IMG/VR virus record: IMGVR_UViG_3300028883_000044
Span: 16,793-80,792 of that record
Reading direction: 5' to 3' (one strand)
Source of the DNA: a virus
Length of the DNA: 64,000 nucleotides
Below, piece after piece: positions 27,662-36,004 of the stretch. Within the stretch, counting starts at the first letter, position 1, and every line of letters starts with the position of its first letter. Made by a program: the position numbers and the translations under genes. The notes below the pieces were generated by a model. It saw only the letters and a list, made by a program, of their open reading frames with translations. It ran no database searches and was not told the origin of the DNA.

Positions 27662-27730
27662 TGGGTAGTAGAGTTAAGTAAACCGATTTCCTACGGGTTT
27701 TTATTGTGGGTTCAAATCCCACCTACCCAT
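27662..27730 (+). tRNA. tRNA-like gene, irregular anticodon arm
   Basis: A 7-bp acceptor stem (TGGGTAG with CTACCCA) and a perfect T arm (GTGGG, TTCAAAT, CCCAC) are clear. The D arm is short and lacks the GG, and the anticodon stem AAACC/GGTTT leaves an 11-base loop (27685-27695) instead of seven. No anticodon can be named with confidence. Total length is only about 69 bases. It may be degenerate, unusually structured, or a tRNA mimic. It lies between the SSB and PAPS-reductase-like genes. Confidence 0.5.
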
Positions 27731-27756
27731 TTTATAAAATAAATAAAAGGAGGAAA

Positions 27757-28437
27757 ATGAATACAAAATATATACTACATTTATCCGGAGGAAAAGATTC
27801 TACAGCTTTACTAATCTACATATTAGAAAATAATTTGCCTTTGGATGAGATCATATTTTGCGATACAACCAAAGAATTTCCTGATATGTATAACCATTTG
27901 GATCAAATTGAAAAATCTTTGAATGTTTCAATAACAAGACTCAAAGAAAAATCATTTGATTATTGGTTTTATCAGCATAAAAAAACTAAGGGGAAGAATA
28001 AAGGAGAGTACGGATATGGATGGCCGTTCATGGGATTGCGGTGGTGTACAAAACAGTTAAAACAATGGGTTGCAAATAAATATATAAAATCTTTAGATGT
28101 TCCAAATATTCAATATCTTGGGATAGCTTATAATGAAAAACAAAGAGCTGAAAAATTTATTAAATTAAACTATTCTTTTCCCCTAATAACTGGGAAAATA
28201 TCCGAAGATGAATGTCTTAGAAAGGCATATTCATATGGGTTTACTTGGAATGGGTTATATGAAAAAATTCCAAGAGTTGGTTGTTATTTATGTCCATTAA
28301 GAAAATTATCAGGACTAGAAATAATCTACAATGAATTTCCTGAATTGTGGGAAGATATAAGGTTTCTGGATAGCAAGACATCCAGACCATTTAAATTAGG
28401 GTATACTTTGCAGGAAATTGAAAAGAAATTTTCTTAA
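27757..28437 (+). CDS. PAPS reductase / adenine nucleotide hydrolase-like protein
   Basis: 226 residues; ATG at 27757 after AAAGGAGG. It has the PP-loop LSGGKDSTALL (about residues 9-19), FCDTTKEFPD, WCTKQLKQW and a C-terminal VGCYLCPLRK with a cysteine pair. PP-loop enzymes adenylate a substrate and commonly serve sulfur chemistry or tRNA modification. Phages carry such proteins without an assigned substrate; DNA or tRNA thiolation are options. It is not a full sulfate assimilation pathway, since no partner genes are seen. Confidence 0.8.
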   Translation: MNTKYILHLSGGKDSTALLIYILENNLPLDEIIFCDTTKEFPDMYNHLDQIEKSLNVSITRLKEKSFDYWFYQHKKTKGKNKGEYGYGWPFMGLRWCTKQLKQWVANKYIKSLDVPNIQYLGIAYNEKQRAEKFIKLNYSFPLITGKISEDECLRKAYSYGFTWNGLYEKIPRVGCYLCPLRKLSGLEIIYNEFPELWEDIRFLDSKTSRPFKLGYTLQEIEKKFS

Positions 28438-28443
28438 ATACTC

Positions 28444-28472
28444 TTGTATATTTGTAAATAGTATGGTATATT
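28444..28472 (+). promoter_or_regulatory. Rightward promoter before the helicase genes
   Basis: TTGTAT, 17 bases, TATATT, with the same TATGG sequence before the -10 as the polymerase promoter. It lies in a 62-base gap before the next gene. Confidence 0.6.
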
Positions 28473-28499
28473 TTATAAAATAAATGAAAGGAGGAAAAA

Positions 28500-28772
28500 A
28501 TGGACAAACCAAAAATAACAGACTTTATTCCAGAGTTGGTTGAAGCCTTAGAGAAAGAACTCACTGAAGCTGAAAAGAGGTGGGGTGATACTTGGCTAAA
28601 TAGAACTAGAAAAGGTCAAGAAGGAAGAGACGAAAAAAGATTTCAAGACTACTTTGACCAGTTTAAATATAATGGAATACCAGTACCTTGGTTATCAATT
28701 ATAGGCAATTCTTTTATTTGTTGGATAAGAGATAATCACCCAGAATATTTTCCAGATTATAAAGAGGATTAG
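28500..28772 (+). CDS. Conserved-looking phage hypothetical protein
   Basis: 90 residues with many Trp (WGDTWLNR, PVPWLSIIGNS, FICWIRD) and charged helices. The pattern resembles a small protein common in phage replication modules but no function is known to me. SD AAGGAGG. Confidence 0.65.
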   Translation: MDKPKITDFIPELVEALEKELTEAEKRWGDTWLNRTRKGQEGRDEKRFQDYFDQFKYNGIPVPWLSIIGNSFICWIRDNHPEYFPDYKED

Positions 28773-29128
28773 TGGATAATTTAAATAAAGGTTTGATAGA
28801 TGTTTATTTAGAAAAATTAAATAATTCAGAAGGTAGTTATGGTAAAATATTAGCTCAATTTTATTGGGAATTATTTAATATAAGACCCAATAGAAATGAC
28901 ATTGTTAGATTCAATCAGTTAGTTAAATTATATGGTGCTAAACGAGTGATATTTGTTTTACAAAGTTTATATGGTCAGGATAATTTAAATACAGATAATC
29001 TATACGGACTTATTCGATATAAATGTAGTAGAGATTTATTTGCTAAAGCTAATACAGTTGTATCAGAATCATTGATGTCAGATATACAAAAAGTTAAAGA
29101 ACAATTATACGGAGGTGCTGATGGATAA
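28772..29128 (+). CDS. Hypothetical protein, candidate helicase loader
   Basis: 118 residues, GTG start overlapping the upstream TAG by one base. All-helical, with VKLYGAKRVIFVLQ and Tyr-rich helices reminiscent of DnaD-like or loader domains. It lies directly before the DnaB helicase gene, where loaders usually lie. The role is inferred from place and fold; no ATPase motif is present. Confidence 0.5.
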   Translation: MDNLNKGLIDVYLEKLNNSEGSYGKILAQFYWELFNIRPNRNDIVRFNQLVKLYGAKRVIFVLQSLYGQDNLNTDNLYGLIRYKCSRDLFAKANTVVSESLMSDIQKVKEQLYGGADG

Positions 29129-30404
29129 TCTGTTTTCAACAGATTCAGAAAATTTTGTTTTGGGAATTTTAATTAAGAATCCTGATTTAGTTTATAAAAT
29201 AAAAAACTTAGAACCCTTTATGTTTTCTTCACAGCAAAATTCTTTAATATATTCTACTATTAAGGATATGAGAGATAAAGGTTTAGTGCCAGAAGTTGAT
29301 TTAGTATTACAGCATTTAGAAAATAGTGGTAACTTAGAAAATGCAGGTGGCTCAGAATATATAAAATATTTGCATGGGTTAGATGGTATTAGTAGTAATC
29401 TACACGAATATGAAAGATATGTTGTCCAAAGTTACAAGACACGTGCACTATTAAATATATTAGGTAAATATAATACAGATATTATAGTAAAATCTAATAT
29501 AGAAAAAACTTTAAATAATTTAAAGAATAATATAGAAAAAATTTCTACTACAGCGTTTGGTGATGATACTGTTTACTTAGGAGATTTTTTACCAGAATCT
29601 TGGAAAGAGATTGTAGAAAGGGCAGAGAATCCGGGCATTCGTGGAAAGACATTTGGGTTCTCTAACTTAGATATTATAACAGGTGGTATCAGCCCGGGAG
29701 ACGTTAATCTTATAGCGGGTAGACCGTCTATGGGTAAGTCAGCTTTTATATGCAATACAATTTTACAGGGTGCTAAACAAGGGAATAGGGCTTTGATATT
29801 TTCTTTGGAAATGAATAAACAAACCCTTGTAGAAAGAATGGTTGCTATAGAGACTGGAATATCTTTATCTAACATTCGTTTAGGAAATATTAAACAAGAG
29901 GAGTTAGATAAAATATCAGAAGCTATTAATAATCTAAAAGATTTACCTATTTATATAGACGCAAATTATTTTGCTGATTTAGATTATTGGGAGAACACAA
30001 TTAGAAAGTATAAAAATATTTATGGTGTAGATGTTGTATATACAGATTATTTACAATTACTTGCCGAAAGGAATTCAGATGCTACGCAGGAACTTGGAAG
30101 AATTTCTCGTAGAGCTAAAATGTTAGCAAACGATTTAGAGTTAGGACAAATTCTATTATCCCAATTAAATCGTGAAGTAGAAAGAAGAGACGATAAACGT
30201 CCTATCTTATCTGACTTACGACAATCAGGTAATCTTGAAGAAGATGCTGATTTAGTAGCTTTTGTTTATAGGGATGAAGTCTATAATAGTACTACTAAAG
30301 ATAGAGGAATAATGGAGTTTATTATAAGAAAGCATAGAAATGGTAGGACTGGTACAATCTTTTTTAAGTTTGACCAAGAGATAACAAAGATTACAGACAT
30401 ATAG
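29121..30404 (+). CDS. Replicative DnaB-type helicase
   Basis: 427 residues from ATG 29121 (GGAGG five bases before). N-terminal DnaB domain (about residues 1-100), then a RecA-like motor with GRPSMGKS (Walker A, about residues 196-203), LIFSLEMNKQTL, VYTDYLQLL (Walker B), LSQLNREVERR and DLRQSGNLEEDAD. Hexameric 5'-3' helicase of the phage fork. An upstream GTG in the track overlaps the SD and is rejected. Confidence 0.95.
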   Translation: MDNLFSTDSENFVLGILIKNPDLVYKIKNLEPFMFSSQQNSLIYSTIKDMRDKGLVPEVDLVLQHLENSGNLENAGGSEYIKYLHGLDGISSNLHEYERYVVQSYKTRALLNILGKYNTDIIVKSNIEKTLNNLKNNIEKISTTAFGDDTVYLGDFLPESWKEIVERAENPGIRGKTFGFSNLDIITGGISPGDVNLIAGRPSMGKSAFICNTILQGAKQGNRALIFSLEMNKQTLVERMVAIETGISLSNIRLGNIKQEELDKISEAINNLKDLPIYIDANYFADLDYWENTIRKYKNIYGVDVVYTDYLQLLAERNSDATQELGRISRRAKMLANDLELGQILLSQLNREVERRDDKRPILSDLRQSGNLEEDADLVAFVYRDEVYNSTTKDRGIMEFIIRKHRNGRTGTIFFKFDQEITKITDI

Positions 30405-30419
30405 GGAAGGAGGTTGCTT

Positions 30420-30848
30420 ATGGTAAATGCTAAAAGAAAGGGTAGTGCATGGGAAAGGGAAGCTGTAAAGATTTTAAATAATGCCTTTGGCGAAAGATTT
30501 AAAAGAGTTCCGGGTTCTGGTGCATTGGGTACAATGCTACACGAATCTATTTTAGTTAGTGATGTAAAAGGTAAATTTAATTTCTTACCAAGACCCATTC
30601 GTATAGAATGTAAAGTGGGCTATGGTGGAAGTAAACAGATGACAATAAAAAAAGAATGGTTAGATAAAGTAAAAGAAGAAGCCGATTCTGCATATTCTTT
30701 TTCAATGCTAATGGGTAAGTTTAGTGGTGCTAGAGAAGGCACTAAACATTTTGTTGTTATTGACTTAAATACTTTTATTGATATAATGAAGATAGCCGAA
30801 AAACAGAAAGCCATTTTAGATGAGGTATACGATGGAAAAGAAAATTGA
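30420..30848 (+). CDS. Hjc-like Holliday junction resolvase
   Basis: 142 residues from ATG 30420 (AAGGAGG upstream). RKGSAWEREAVKIL holds the first acidic residue, PGSGALG and SDVKG the Asp, RIECKVG the E-x-K of the nuclease core (about residues 60-66). It would resolve branched DNA before packaging. Length is normal for the family. Confidence 0.75.
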   Translation: MVNAKRKGSAWEREAVKILNNAFGERFKRVPGSGALGTMLHESILVSDVKGKFNFLPRPIRIECKVGYGGSKQMTIKKEWLDKVKEEADSAYSFSMLMGKFSGAREGTKHFVVIDLNTFIDIMKIAEKQKAILDEVYDGKEN

Positions 30849-31245
30849 TTGGGATTCTCTTTTAACTTTTTATAAAGAAAAGCTAAATGTTCCTGAATAC
30901 ATTGTTTTTTTATTAAGTGATTATAATATTTTAACAATGTGTTGCACTGGTTTTTCTAATGAACTTATCTCTGAATTCTTAGATGTGGATGAATCTTCTG
31001 TAAAAGGTGTATTAGTTGAACATTTTGATTTCAATGGTTGGAAATTGAACCTTGACAAAAATCCTTTATTGGTGTATAATAATACTATTACAGAGATTGA
31101 GGATAATTTTTCTACTGAATTTATGGATAAATTTTATTCTAATCTAAAAGAAAATAATTTTAGCGGTGATGAATTAGAGATAGCTTATAACATCTGTAAC
31201 ATCTTAGCTAGAATAGAAAGGAATATCAATGAGTACTACTCTTGA
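30832..31245 (+). CDS. Hypothetical protein
   Basis: 137 residues, helical and acidic. The ATG at 30832 has GAGG seven bases upstream and overlaps the resolvase end; an ATG 12 bases earlier is possible. A short HTH-like stretch (NELISEFLDVDESSVKG) may exist around residue 40, hinting at a nucleic-acid-binding protein, but this is weak. Confidence 0.55.
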   Translation: MEKKIDWDSLLTFYKEKLNVPEYIVFLLSDYNILTMCCTGFSNELISEFLDVDESSVKGVLVEHFDFNGWKLNLDKNPLLVYNNTITEIEDNFSTEFMDKFYSNLKENNFSGDELEIAYNICNILARIERNINEYYS

Positions 31246-31594
31246 AAAATGGTTACCAGATTTTGATGATATGTCTAAGATTGTAGAAGAATTGAGAAAC
31301 TTAGACATGCGACGTGCTTCCTTAGAGTTTCAAATTAAGAAGGGAGAAATGATTGCCTTTACAGTAGCAACAGAAGATAGTCAGTATTTTGTGGGTAATA
31401 AACCACCTTCTGCTACATATATAAATAGTAAATGGAAATACGGAGGAATCAATAATGAGTTATTACCTCTGAGAAAGGAGTTAGGTGAGTTAGAAGTAGA
31501 GATAGATAATACTAAACTTAAATTAGAAATATTACGAATGAAGATAGAAGTATGGAGAACAGTTAGTGCAAATGAGAGGTTGTCTAGATTATGA
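31229..31594 (+). CDS. Hypothetical coiled-coil protein
   Basis: 121 residues with a long coiled coil in the C-terminal half (alternating Leu and Glu/Lys) and a short Gly-rich middle. SD AAAGGA. It overlaps both neighbours, fitting a tightly coupled replication operon. No family recognised. Confidence 0.6.
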   Translation: MSTTLEKWLPDFDDMSKIVEELRNLDMRRASLEFQIKKGEMIAFTVATEDSQYFVGNKPPSATYINSKWKYGGINNELLPLRKELGELEVEIDNTKLKLEILRMKIEVWRTVSANERLSRL

Positions 31595-32307
31595 ATTTAT
31601 ATTTATCAGCTTCCGCTATACAGGATTATGTTACATGTCCTAGAAGGTTTTATTATAGATTATATCATTCAAAGGAAGCAGAAAAATCTTTTGCTATGGA
31701 GTTTGGAAATTTAGGACACTTTCTAGCAGAAAAATATTTTGAATGGGAAGGTTTAGATGACCATGATAGACTTGTATTTTGTAATGAGTTTATAAAAAAT
31801 AACGAGTTACTATCACGGCTTAGCAGACAAACTGTTAATGATAAGATATTATTATATACAAAAACTTTAGGTAATTATACAGAACTTTTAGACAAAGATG
31901 ATTTGGTAGAAAAGTTTTTCAAAATTAAATATAAAGATGATTTATATTTTACAGGTAAACTTGATAGAATAAATCCTAAAACAAGAATGGTTATTGACTG
32001 GAAAACTTCTAAGAGATTACCTCCAATGTTATTTGATAATAATTTACAGTTTATATTTTATAGAAGGATGTATAAAGAATTATATGGATGTTATCCTTCT
32101 AGTATGTATTTAGTATCGCTGATAAAGCCAGCCATGCGAACGTTTAAGCCGAATGATTATTACGAAAGTGTAGTGTTTAATCAACTTATACCTTCGATTT
32201 ATAATGACTGGAAGAAAAATAGTTTCCCTAAGTTGGGCTATTTTAAAGATAAATGGATTTGCGAATATTGTTCATATAAAAACTTTTGTTCATTGAACGA
32301 GGAGTAG
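31591..32307 (+). CDS. Cas4/RecB-like PD-(D/E)XK nuclease with Fe-S site
   Basis: 238 residues. It has YVTCPRRFYYR (Cys16 and the QhxxY-like start), FTGKLDRI and VIDWKTSKR (active-site D, D, K), and three C-terminal cysteines C224, C227, C233. The four cysteines match the 4Fe-4S cluster of Cas4/AddB nucleases. It is an exonuclease for recombination or end processing. No Cas1, Cas2 or repeat array is nearby, so this is not a CRISPR locus. Confidence 0.85.
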   Translation: MNLYLSASAIQDYVTCPRRFYYRLYHSKEAEKSFAMEFGNLGHFLAEKYFEWEGLDDHDRLVFCNEFIKNNELLSRLSRQTVNDKILLYTKTLGNYTELLDKDDLVEKFFKIKYKDDLYFTGKLDRINPKTRMVIDWKTSKRLPPMLFDNNLQFIFYRRMYKELYGCYPSSMYLVSLIKPAMRTFKPNDYYESVVFNQLIPSIYNDWKKNSFPKLGYFKDKWICEYCSYKNFCSLNEE

Positions 32308-32310
32308 GAA

Positions 32311-32712
32311 ATGAGTTGGTTAGTTGAAGATTATATAATGTCTATGAATACTGTAAAGGAAGCAAGTGATTTTGAATCACAGGCATATGATGAAATAATC
32401 GCTATTGAAATGGCAATAGATGTATTATCATCCTTACATATACTAACTGACAAGGAATTGAAAGTAATAAATTTACTGAAAGAAGGTAATTTATATGCTG
32501 ATGTTGCCAGAAAATTAGGTTTAGCTAGACAAACAGTTCCTATAGTTTTTAGAAAAGCATGCAATAAAATTGCAATACATTTAGGAAAGGAATTTACAGA
32601 CGAAGGTTTTAAAGCTAAGATGATAAATAAGTATAATCTATCATCTTCTGAAATTAAAAAGATGGACAAGTATATGAATAGTAGATTTAAACACAGACTG
32701 AAAAGGAGTTAA
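32311..32712 (+). CDS. HTH protein, sigma-region-4/LuxR-like
   Basis: 133 residues. The centre (about residues 47-85) has LTDKELKVINLL, YADVARKLGLARQTVPIVFRKA, a typical region-4 or LuxR helix-turn-helix. The N- and C-termini are helical. It may bind DNA as a late gene regulator or as a sigma-like factor lacking region 2. SD GAGGAG. It is the best HTH transcription candidate of this window. Confidence 0.6.
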   Translation: MSWLVEDYIMSMNTVKEASDFESQAYDEIIAIEMAIDVLSSLHILTDKELKVINLLKEGNLYADVARKLGLARQTVPIVFRKACNKIAIHLGKEFTDEGFKAKMINKYNLSSSEIKKMDKYMNSRFKHRLKRS

Positions 32713-32713
32713 T

Positions 32714-33403
32714 ATGGCTAGGAAAAAAAATAATAGTGAACCTCGATGTGTACATCGACATACAATTAAAGAACACCCCTCATGTTTTGCAAAGGGCAGA
32801 GTAAAACCAGCGAAGTTGGAATCGGGTTGTGTACCTCAAAAAGAACCTTGGTTCAAGCAAGATGATTATAGAATAGGTTATCTTGATATAGAAACTTCTA
32901 ATTTATGGGCTGACTTTGGTATTATGTTATCATGGTGTCTCAAAGAAAAAGAAGGCGAAGTATCATATGATATTATTTCAACAAAGGATATTCATAACTA
33001 TGGTAACGATAAAAGAATAGTTGAATCTCTTATTGAAGAAATGAAACGCTATGCTATTATCTGTACTTATAATGGAACACGATTTGATATACCTTTTGTA
33101 AGAACTAGAGCATTGTATCATCAAATGGACTTTTTAAATTATGGAGATATTTTCCATTGGGATTTATACTACACAGCAAAATCTAAATTAAGAATGACAA
33201 GAAAATCTTTAGATGCTGTTACAGATTTGCTTGGTATTCCAGGCAAAACTCCAGTACCTAGAGAGACTTGGAGAAAAGCACAGTATGGTCATAAGGAATC
33301 TTTACAATATGTATTAGACCATAATATTGCAGATGTAGTTATCTTAGAAGAACTTCATAATAAATTATTACCATTTAGAAAGTGGATAAGGTCAAGTATA
33401 TAA
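32714..33403 (+). CDS. RNase H-like 3'-5' exonuclease
   Basis: 229 residues. A Cys/His-rich N-terminus (CVHRHTIKEHPSC ... C) is followed by a DEDD-type core: GYLDIETSNL (D-x-E, about residue 55), ICTYNGTRFDIPF and HNIADVVILEEL (final D). It resembles predicted YprB-like ribonuclease H folds. It might trim DNA or RNA, or act as a proofreading or host-mRNA nuclease. The N-terminal metal-binding segment is an addition not typical of the fold. Confidence 0.7.
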   Translation: MARKKNNSEPRCVHRHTIKEHPSCFAKGRVKPAKLESGCVPQKEPWFKQDDYRIGYLDIETSNLWADFGIMLSWCLKEKEGEVSYDIISTKDIHNYGNDKRIVESLIEEMKRYAIICTYNGTRFDIPFVRTRALYHQMDFLNYGDIFHWDLYYTAKSKLRMTRKSLDAVTDLLGIPGKTPVPRETWRKAQYGHKESLQYVLDHNIADVVILEELHNKLLPFRKWIRSSI

Positions 33404-33714
33404 TGAGTGAAAAAGCTGACCCTAAATTTGTAAATACAATTTTATATCACCAATATGACCCTAAAGATAAAGTATATGTTGCGTATAGTATACTAATTCT
33501 TGGAAGGAAGTCGGAAAAAGATACATGGGAATATGGTACATTTTGTGTAAGAGTTGCTCACGATAGTGTCAATGAAGCTATCGATGGTGTAAATACTGCT
33601 ACTAGAAGAAGATTTGTAGATGGTTTTGATGATAGCTTTTTTGAATATGATACCTATCCTGAAATAAGTTTTATTGAGGATTATCCTTTTGTTAATATAA
33701 ATATGGAGAAATAG
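33403..33714 (+). CDS. Hypothetical acidic protein
   Basis: 103 residues from the ATG in a TAATG overlap; an in-frame GTG 21 bases upstream is less likely. Mixed alpha/beta, rich in Asp and Tyr, many conserved-looking aromatic residues. Function unknown. Confidence 0.6.
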   Translation: MSEKADPKFVNTILYHQYDPKDKVYVAYSILILGRKSEKDTWEYGTFCVRVAHDSVNEAIDGVNTATRRRFVDGFDDSFFEYDTYPEISFIEDYPFVNINMEK

Positions 33715-34281
33715 GTGAATAAGAAATATATAATTTTATTAGGAGGTAAGGCAGGTGTTGGAAAGACTACTACCGCAAATATTTTGCAAAAGCTTTTTGA
33801 AGATTGTGGAGTATCTAGTTGTATTTGTAATTTTGCTAATACTCTTAAGAAAGTCGCTAAAGAATCTTTTGGATGGGATGGCGAAAAAGATGATAAAGGT
33901 AGAAGATTATTACAAGAAATAGGTAAGTGTGGTAGAAATTATTATGAAGATATTTGGGTAGATAGTATTTTGACCTCACATTTTATGGAGGATTATGATA
34001 TAATTATAATAGATGATTGGAGATTTTTAAATGAATCTACGAAGTGTAAAAATTTCCCTTATCGAAAAACTATTTTAGTTTATATTTCCGCAGAGGATAG
34101 AGAGATACTTAAAGGTACACCTGCTTATGGTGATGTTTCTGAAACATCTTTACCTGATAATACTTCAATGTTATATGATTATGTTATTTATAACTCTCTA
34201 GATAATTGTCCGAATATAGAAACTCTTGGAGAGGTTGTTGAAAAAACTGTATTCAAAAATTTAATAAAAAAAAGGAGATAA
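33715..34281 (+). CDS. Deoxynucleoside monophosphate kinase
   Basis: 188 residues, GTG start after GGAGA. P-loop GGKAGVGKTT (residues about 11-20), then DIIIIDDWRFLNE, the DDWR-type motif of T4 gp1-like kinases, which phosphorylate dNMPs (including modified ones). It matches the nucleotide-metabolism context (ThyX, dUTPase, RNR). Length is a little below T4 gp1. Confidence 0.75.
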   Translation: MNKKYIILLGGKAGVGKTTTANILQKLFEDCGVSSCICNFANTLKKVAKESFGWDGEKDDKGRRLLQEIGKCGRNYYEDIWVDSILTSHFMEDYDIIIIDDWRFLNESTKCKNFPYRKTILVYISAEDREILKGTPAYGDVSETSLPDNTSMLYDYVIYNSLDNCPNIETLGEVVEKTVFKNLIKKRR

Positions 34282-34285
34282 TAAA

Positions 34286-34486
34286 ATGGAGTTTAAACTT
34301 TTTGATGCTACAGAAAGAGATTTTCAATACTACGATAGTGTTACAGAACACTTTTTAAATGTATTTGAGTCAGGAGATAAACAAGCTGTTATAGCTATTG
34401 GTGAAAATCAAGTTGATTTAAACAGTGAACTCGTAGAAGAATTGATTAGAGTTCTTGAAATTGCTAACAACGAGTGGTTGAAATAG
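34286..34486 (+). CDS. Hypothetical small protein
   Basis: 66 residues, acidic, with an alpha/beta pattern and an amphipathic C-terminal helix; SD AAAAGGAG. It is the last gene before a strong palindromic terminator. Not recognised. Confidence 0.6.
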   Translation: MEFKLFDATERDFQYYDSVTEHFLNVFESGDKQAVIAIGENQVDLNSELVEELIRVLEIANNEWLK

Positions 34487-34491
34487 TATAA

Positions 34492-34519
34492 AGGGGAGAG
34501 TTAACTCTCCCCTATTTTA
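34492..34519 (+). terminator. Palindromic intrinsic terminator
   Basis: AGGGGAGAGTT pairs with AACTCTCCCCT (34492-34513), a perfect 22-base palindrome, followed by ATTTTAA. It closes the replication operon. Confidence 0.75.
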
Positions 34520-34523
34520 ACTT

Positions 34524-34703
34524 ATGTCTAAGTGTAAGTATTGTTTTTCTTGTTTGTTACCTTTGTTTATAGAGAATAGTCGTTATTTATACTGTACTCT
34601 TTGTAAAAAACTTTATACTGTAAAACCGAAAGGTTATCTTAAAGAAGTTTTAGATATTGATTTAATAAATATAGCAAAAGAAAAATTTGGGAATAGGATT
34701 TAA
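34524..34703 (+). CDS. Small zinc-ribbon protein
   Basis: 59 codons from ATG 34524: CKYC at residues 4-7 and CTLC near 26-29 form a zinc ribbon; the rest is basic and helical. No clear ribosome site (the start follows the terminator hairpin), which lowers confidence. It may be an RNA- or DNA-binding accessory. Confidence 0.45.
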   Translation: MSKCKYCFSCLLPLFIENSRYLYCTLCKKLYTVKPKGYLKEVLDIDLINIAKEKFGNRI

Positions 34704-34704
34704 A

Positions 34705-34866
34705 ATGAAATTATCAAAAGCTGTAAATAGAGACAGGAAAAAATATAAAACTGCAAATGCTTCATTGGTAGATTTAAAAAATATTGAAAAGAAAAATAAA
34801 GATAAAATGCGAGATACTGATATTAAACGGGCTAGGGCGGAAAAGGAAAAGTTAATAGATAGCTAA
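34705..34866 (+). CDS. Small basic helical protein
   Basis: 53 residues, Lys/Arg/Asp-rich and fully helical, ATG one base after the upstream stop. The ribosome site is poor. Charge suggests nucleic-acid binding; nothing more can be said. Confidence 0.45.
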   Translation: MKLSKAVNRDRKKYKTANASLVDLKNIEKKNKDKMRDTDIKRARAEKEKLIDS

Positions 34867-34892
34867 ATTTAATATTATAGGAGGTAAGTTTT

Positions 34893-35777
34893 ATGGGCAA
34901 GTACGATAATTTGCCAAAAGGTTTTTATGTAGATTCGGAAAGTGGTGAAGTAAATTTTGCTAAAGCGAAAGAGTTAGGTTATAAATTTTGTTTAGCAAGA
35001 GCGGCGGATTGTGACCAGTTAGTTGAAGGTTCTTGGAACAACGCTTCTAATTATGTAGACCAGAAGTTTGCTGAACATGTTCAAAAAGCATATGATAACG
35101 GTTTAATTTTAGGTGCTTTGTACAGATTAGGAACTACTACTGACCACGCAGTTGATTGGAAATCTCCGGGCAACGGTTTACAAGCACAAGCTTTAAAGAA
35201 AGCTTTGGAAAATAAGACATATCATTTTATAGTTATCACAGTGCCAACAGTAAATAATACTGATGGTAATATGAAAGATTATTTATTTAATTTTTTGAAT
35301 GTATGTAGTGAAGTATTTCCAAAAGTTCCTTTAGCTGTAGGCACTTCTCCAGATGTATGGGGATATGGTAATAAACAGATAGAAAACTTTATAGGGCAAG
35401 AAGATTTTCCACATACAGTAGTTGTATTAGGTTCTAGGGATAATTTTCTTTCTCCGGGCAACCTACCTTCACAAGGGAACTTAATGTGGAACGAAGGCAA
35501 CAATGTTCGTATAGGTGATAGCAATTACTTAATGTTTTTCAGGTACATAGGTTCAGAAGGTTTACTTACAGATAGATTCGGTACACCAGTTAATTGGGAT
35601 TATATGCCGAGTACTAGTGATGAGCCTACGGAACCTGGAGACGAACCAACAGAACCTGGAGACGAACCAACAGAACCTGGCGAGTACACCGGAGATATAG
35701 CTAATGCTATAAATGATTTCAATGTTATATTTGCAGATTTTGTATCTGCATATAAAGAAGTTAATCGATTAATATAG
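34893..35777 (+). CDS. GH25-fold-like lysin or cell-wall protein with repeat linker
   Basis: 294 residues. GFYVDSESGEVNFAKAKELGY resembles the start of GH25 lysozymes in pattern, but the catalytic D-x-E strand is not seen (the strand reads IVITVPTV) so activity is doubtful. Residues about 241-263 are three tandem acidic Pro repeats (DEPTEPG), then a short C-terminal helix. It lies just before a holin-like gene, so it is probably the lysin or a wall-binding protein. No signal peptide. Confidence 0.55.
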   Translation: MGKYDNLPKGFYVDSESGEVNFAKAKELGYKFCLARAADCDQLVEGSWNNASNYVDQKFAEHVQKAYDNGLILGALYRLGTTTDHAVDWKSPGNGLQAQALKKALENKTYHFIVITVPTVNNTDGNMKDYLFNFLNVCSEVFPKVPLAVGTSPDVWGYGNKQIENFIGQEDFPHTVVVLGSRDNFLSPGNLPSQGNLMWNEGNNVRIGDSNYLMFFRYIGSEGLLTDRFGTPVNWDYMPSTSDEPTEPGDEPTEPGDEPTEPGEYTGDIANAINDFNVIFADFVSAYKEVNRLI

Positions 35778-35787
35778 GAGGTAAACT

Positions 35788-36000
35788 ATGACTGTACAGA
35801 CTGCATGGGAAAAATTTAAATCCCTGTGGAGTTCTAGGAAATTTTGGGTTTTGCTAGGCTCACTTGTTACAACATGGGGTGCTTATATCCTTGGCGACTT
35901 GGATATTGTTCCTGCTGTTTACGCATCTGTAGCATCTTTCTGTCTATTCTCTACTGGAGTAGCTTTAGAGGATGCTGGTAGAAACATTGGAATGAGATAA
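35788..36000 (+). CDS. Holin-like membrane protein
   Basis: 70 residues with two hydrophobic segments (about residues 19-35 and 41-57) and a charged C-terminus. SD TAGGAGG. Next to the lysin-like gene, it fits a small class II holin (two segments), which lets the lysin reach the wall. The call rests on topology and place. Confidence 0.65.
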   Translation: MTVQTAWEKFKSLWSSRKFWVLLGSLVTTWGAYILGDLDIVPAVYASVASFCLFSTGVALEDAGRNIGMR

Positions 36001-36004
36001 GCTA

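Noticed and set aside
27662-27730. Pyrrolysine or suppressor tRNA (CTA in the loop)
   Set aside because: Although CTA can be read in the loop, the T arm is canonical and the anticodon stem has five not six pairs; no PylS-like gene is seen.
31591-32307. CRISPR adaptation locus suggested by the Cas4-like nuclease
   Set aside because: No cas1, cas2 or repeats nearby; phage replication operons often carry such nucleases.
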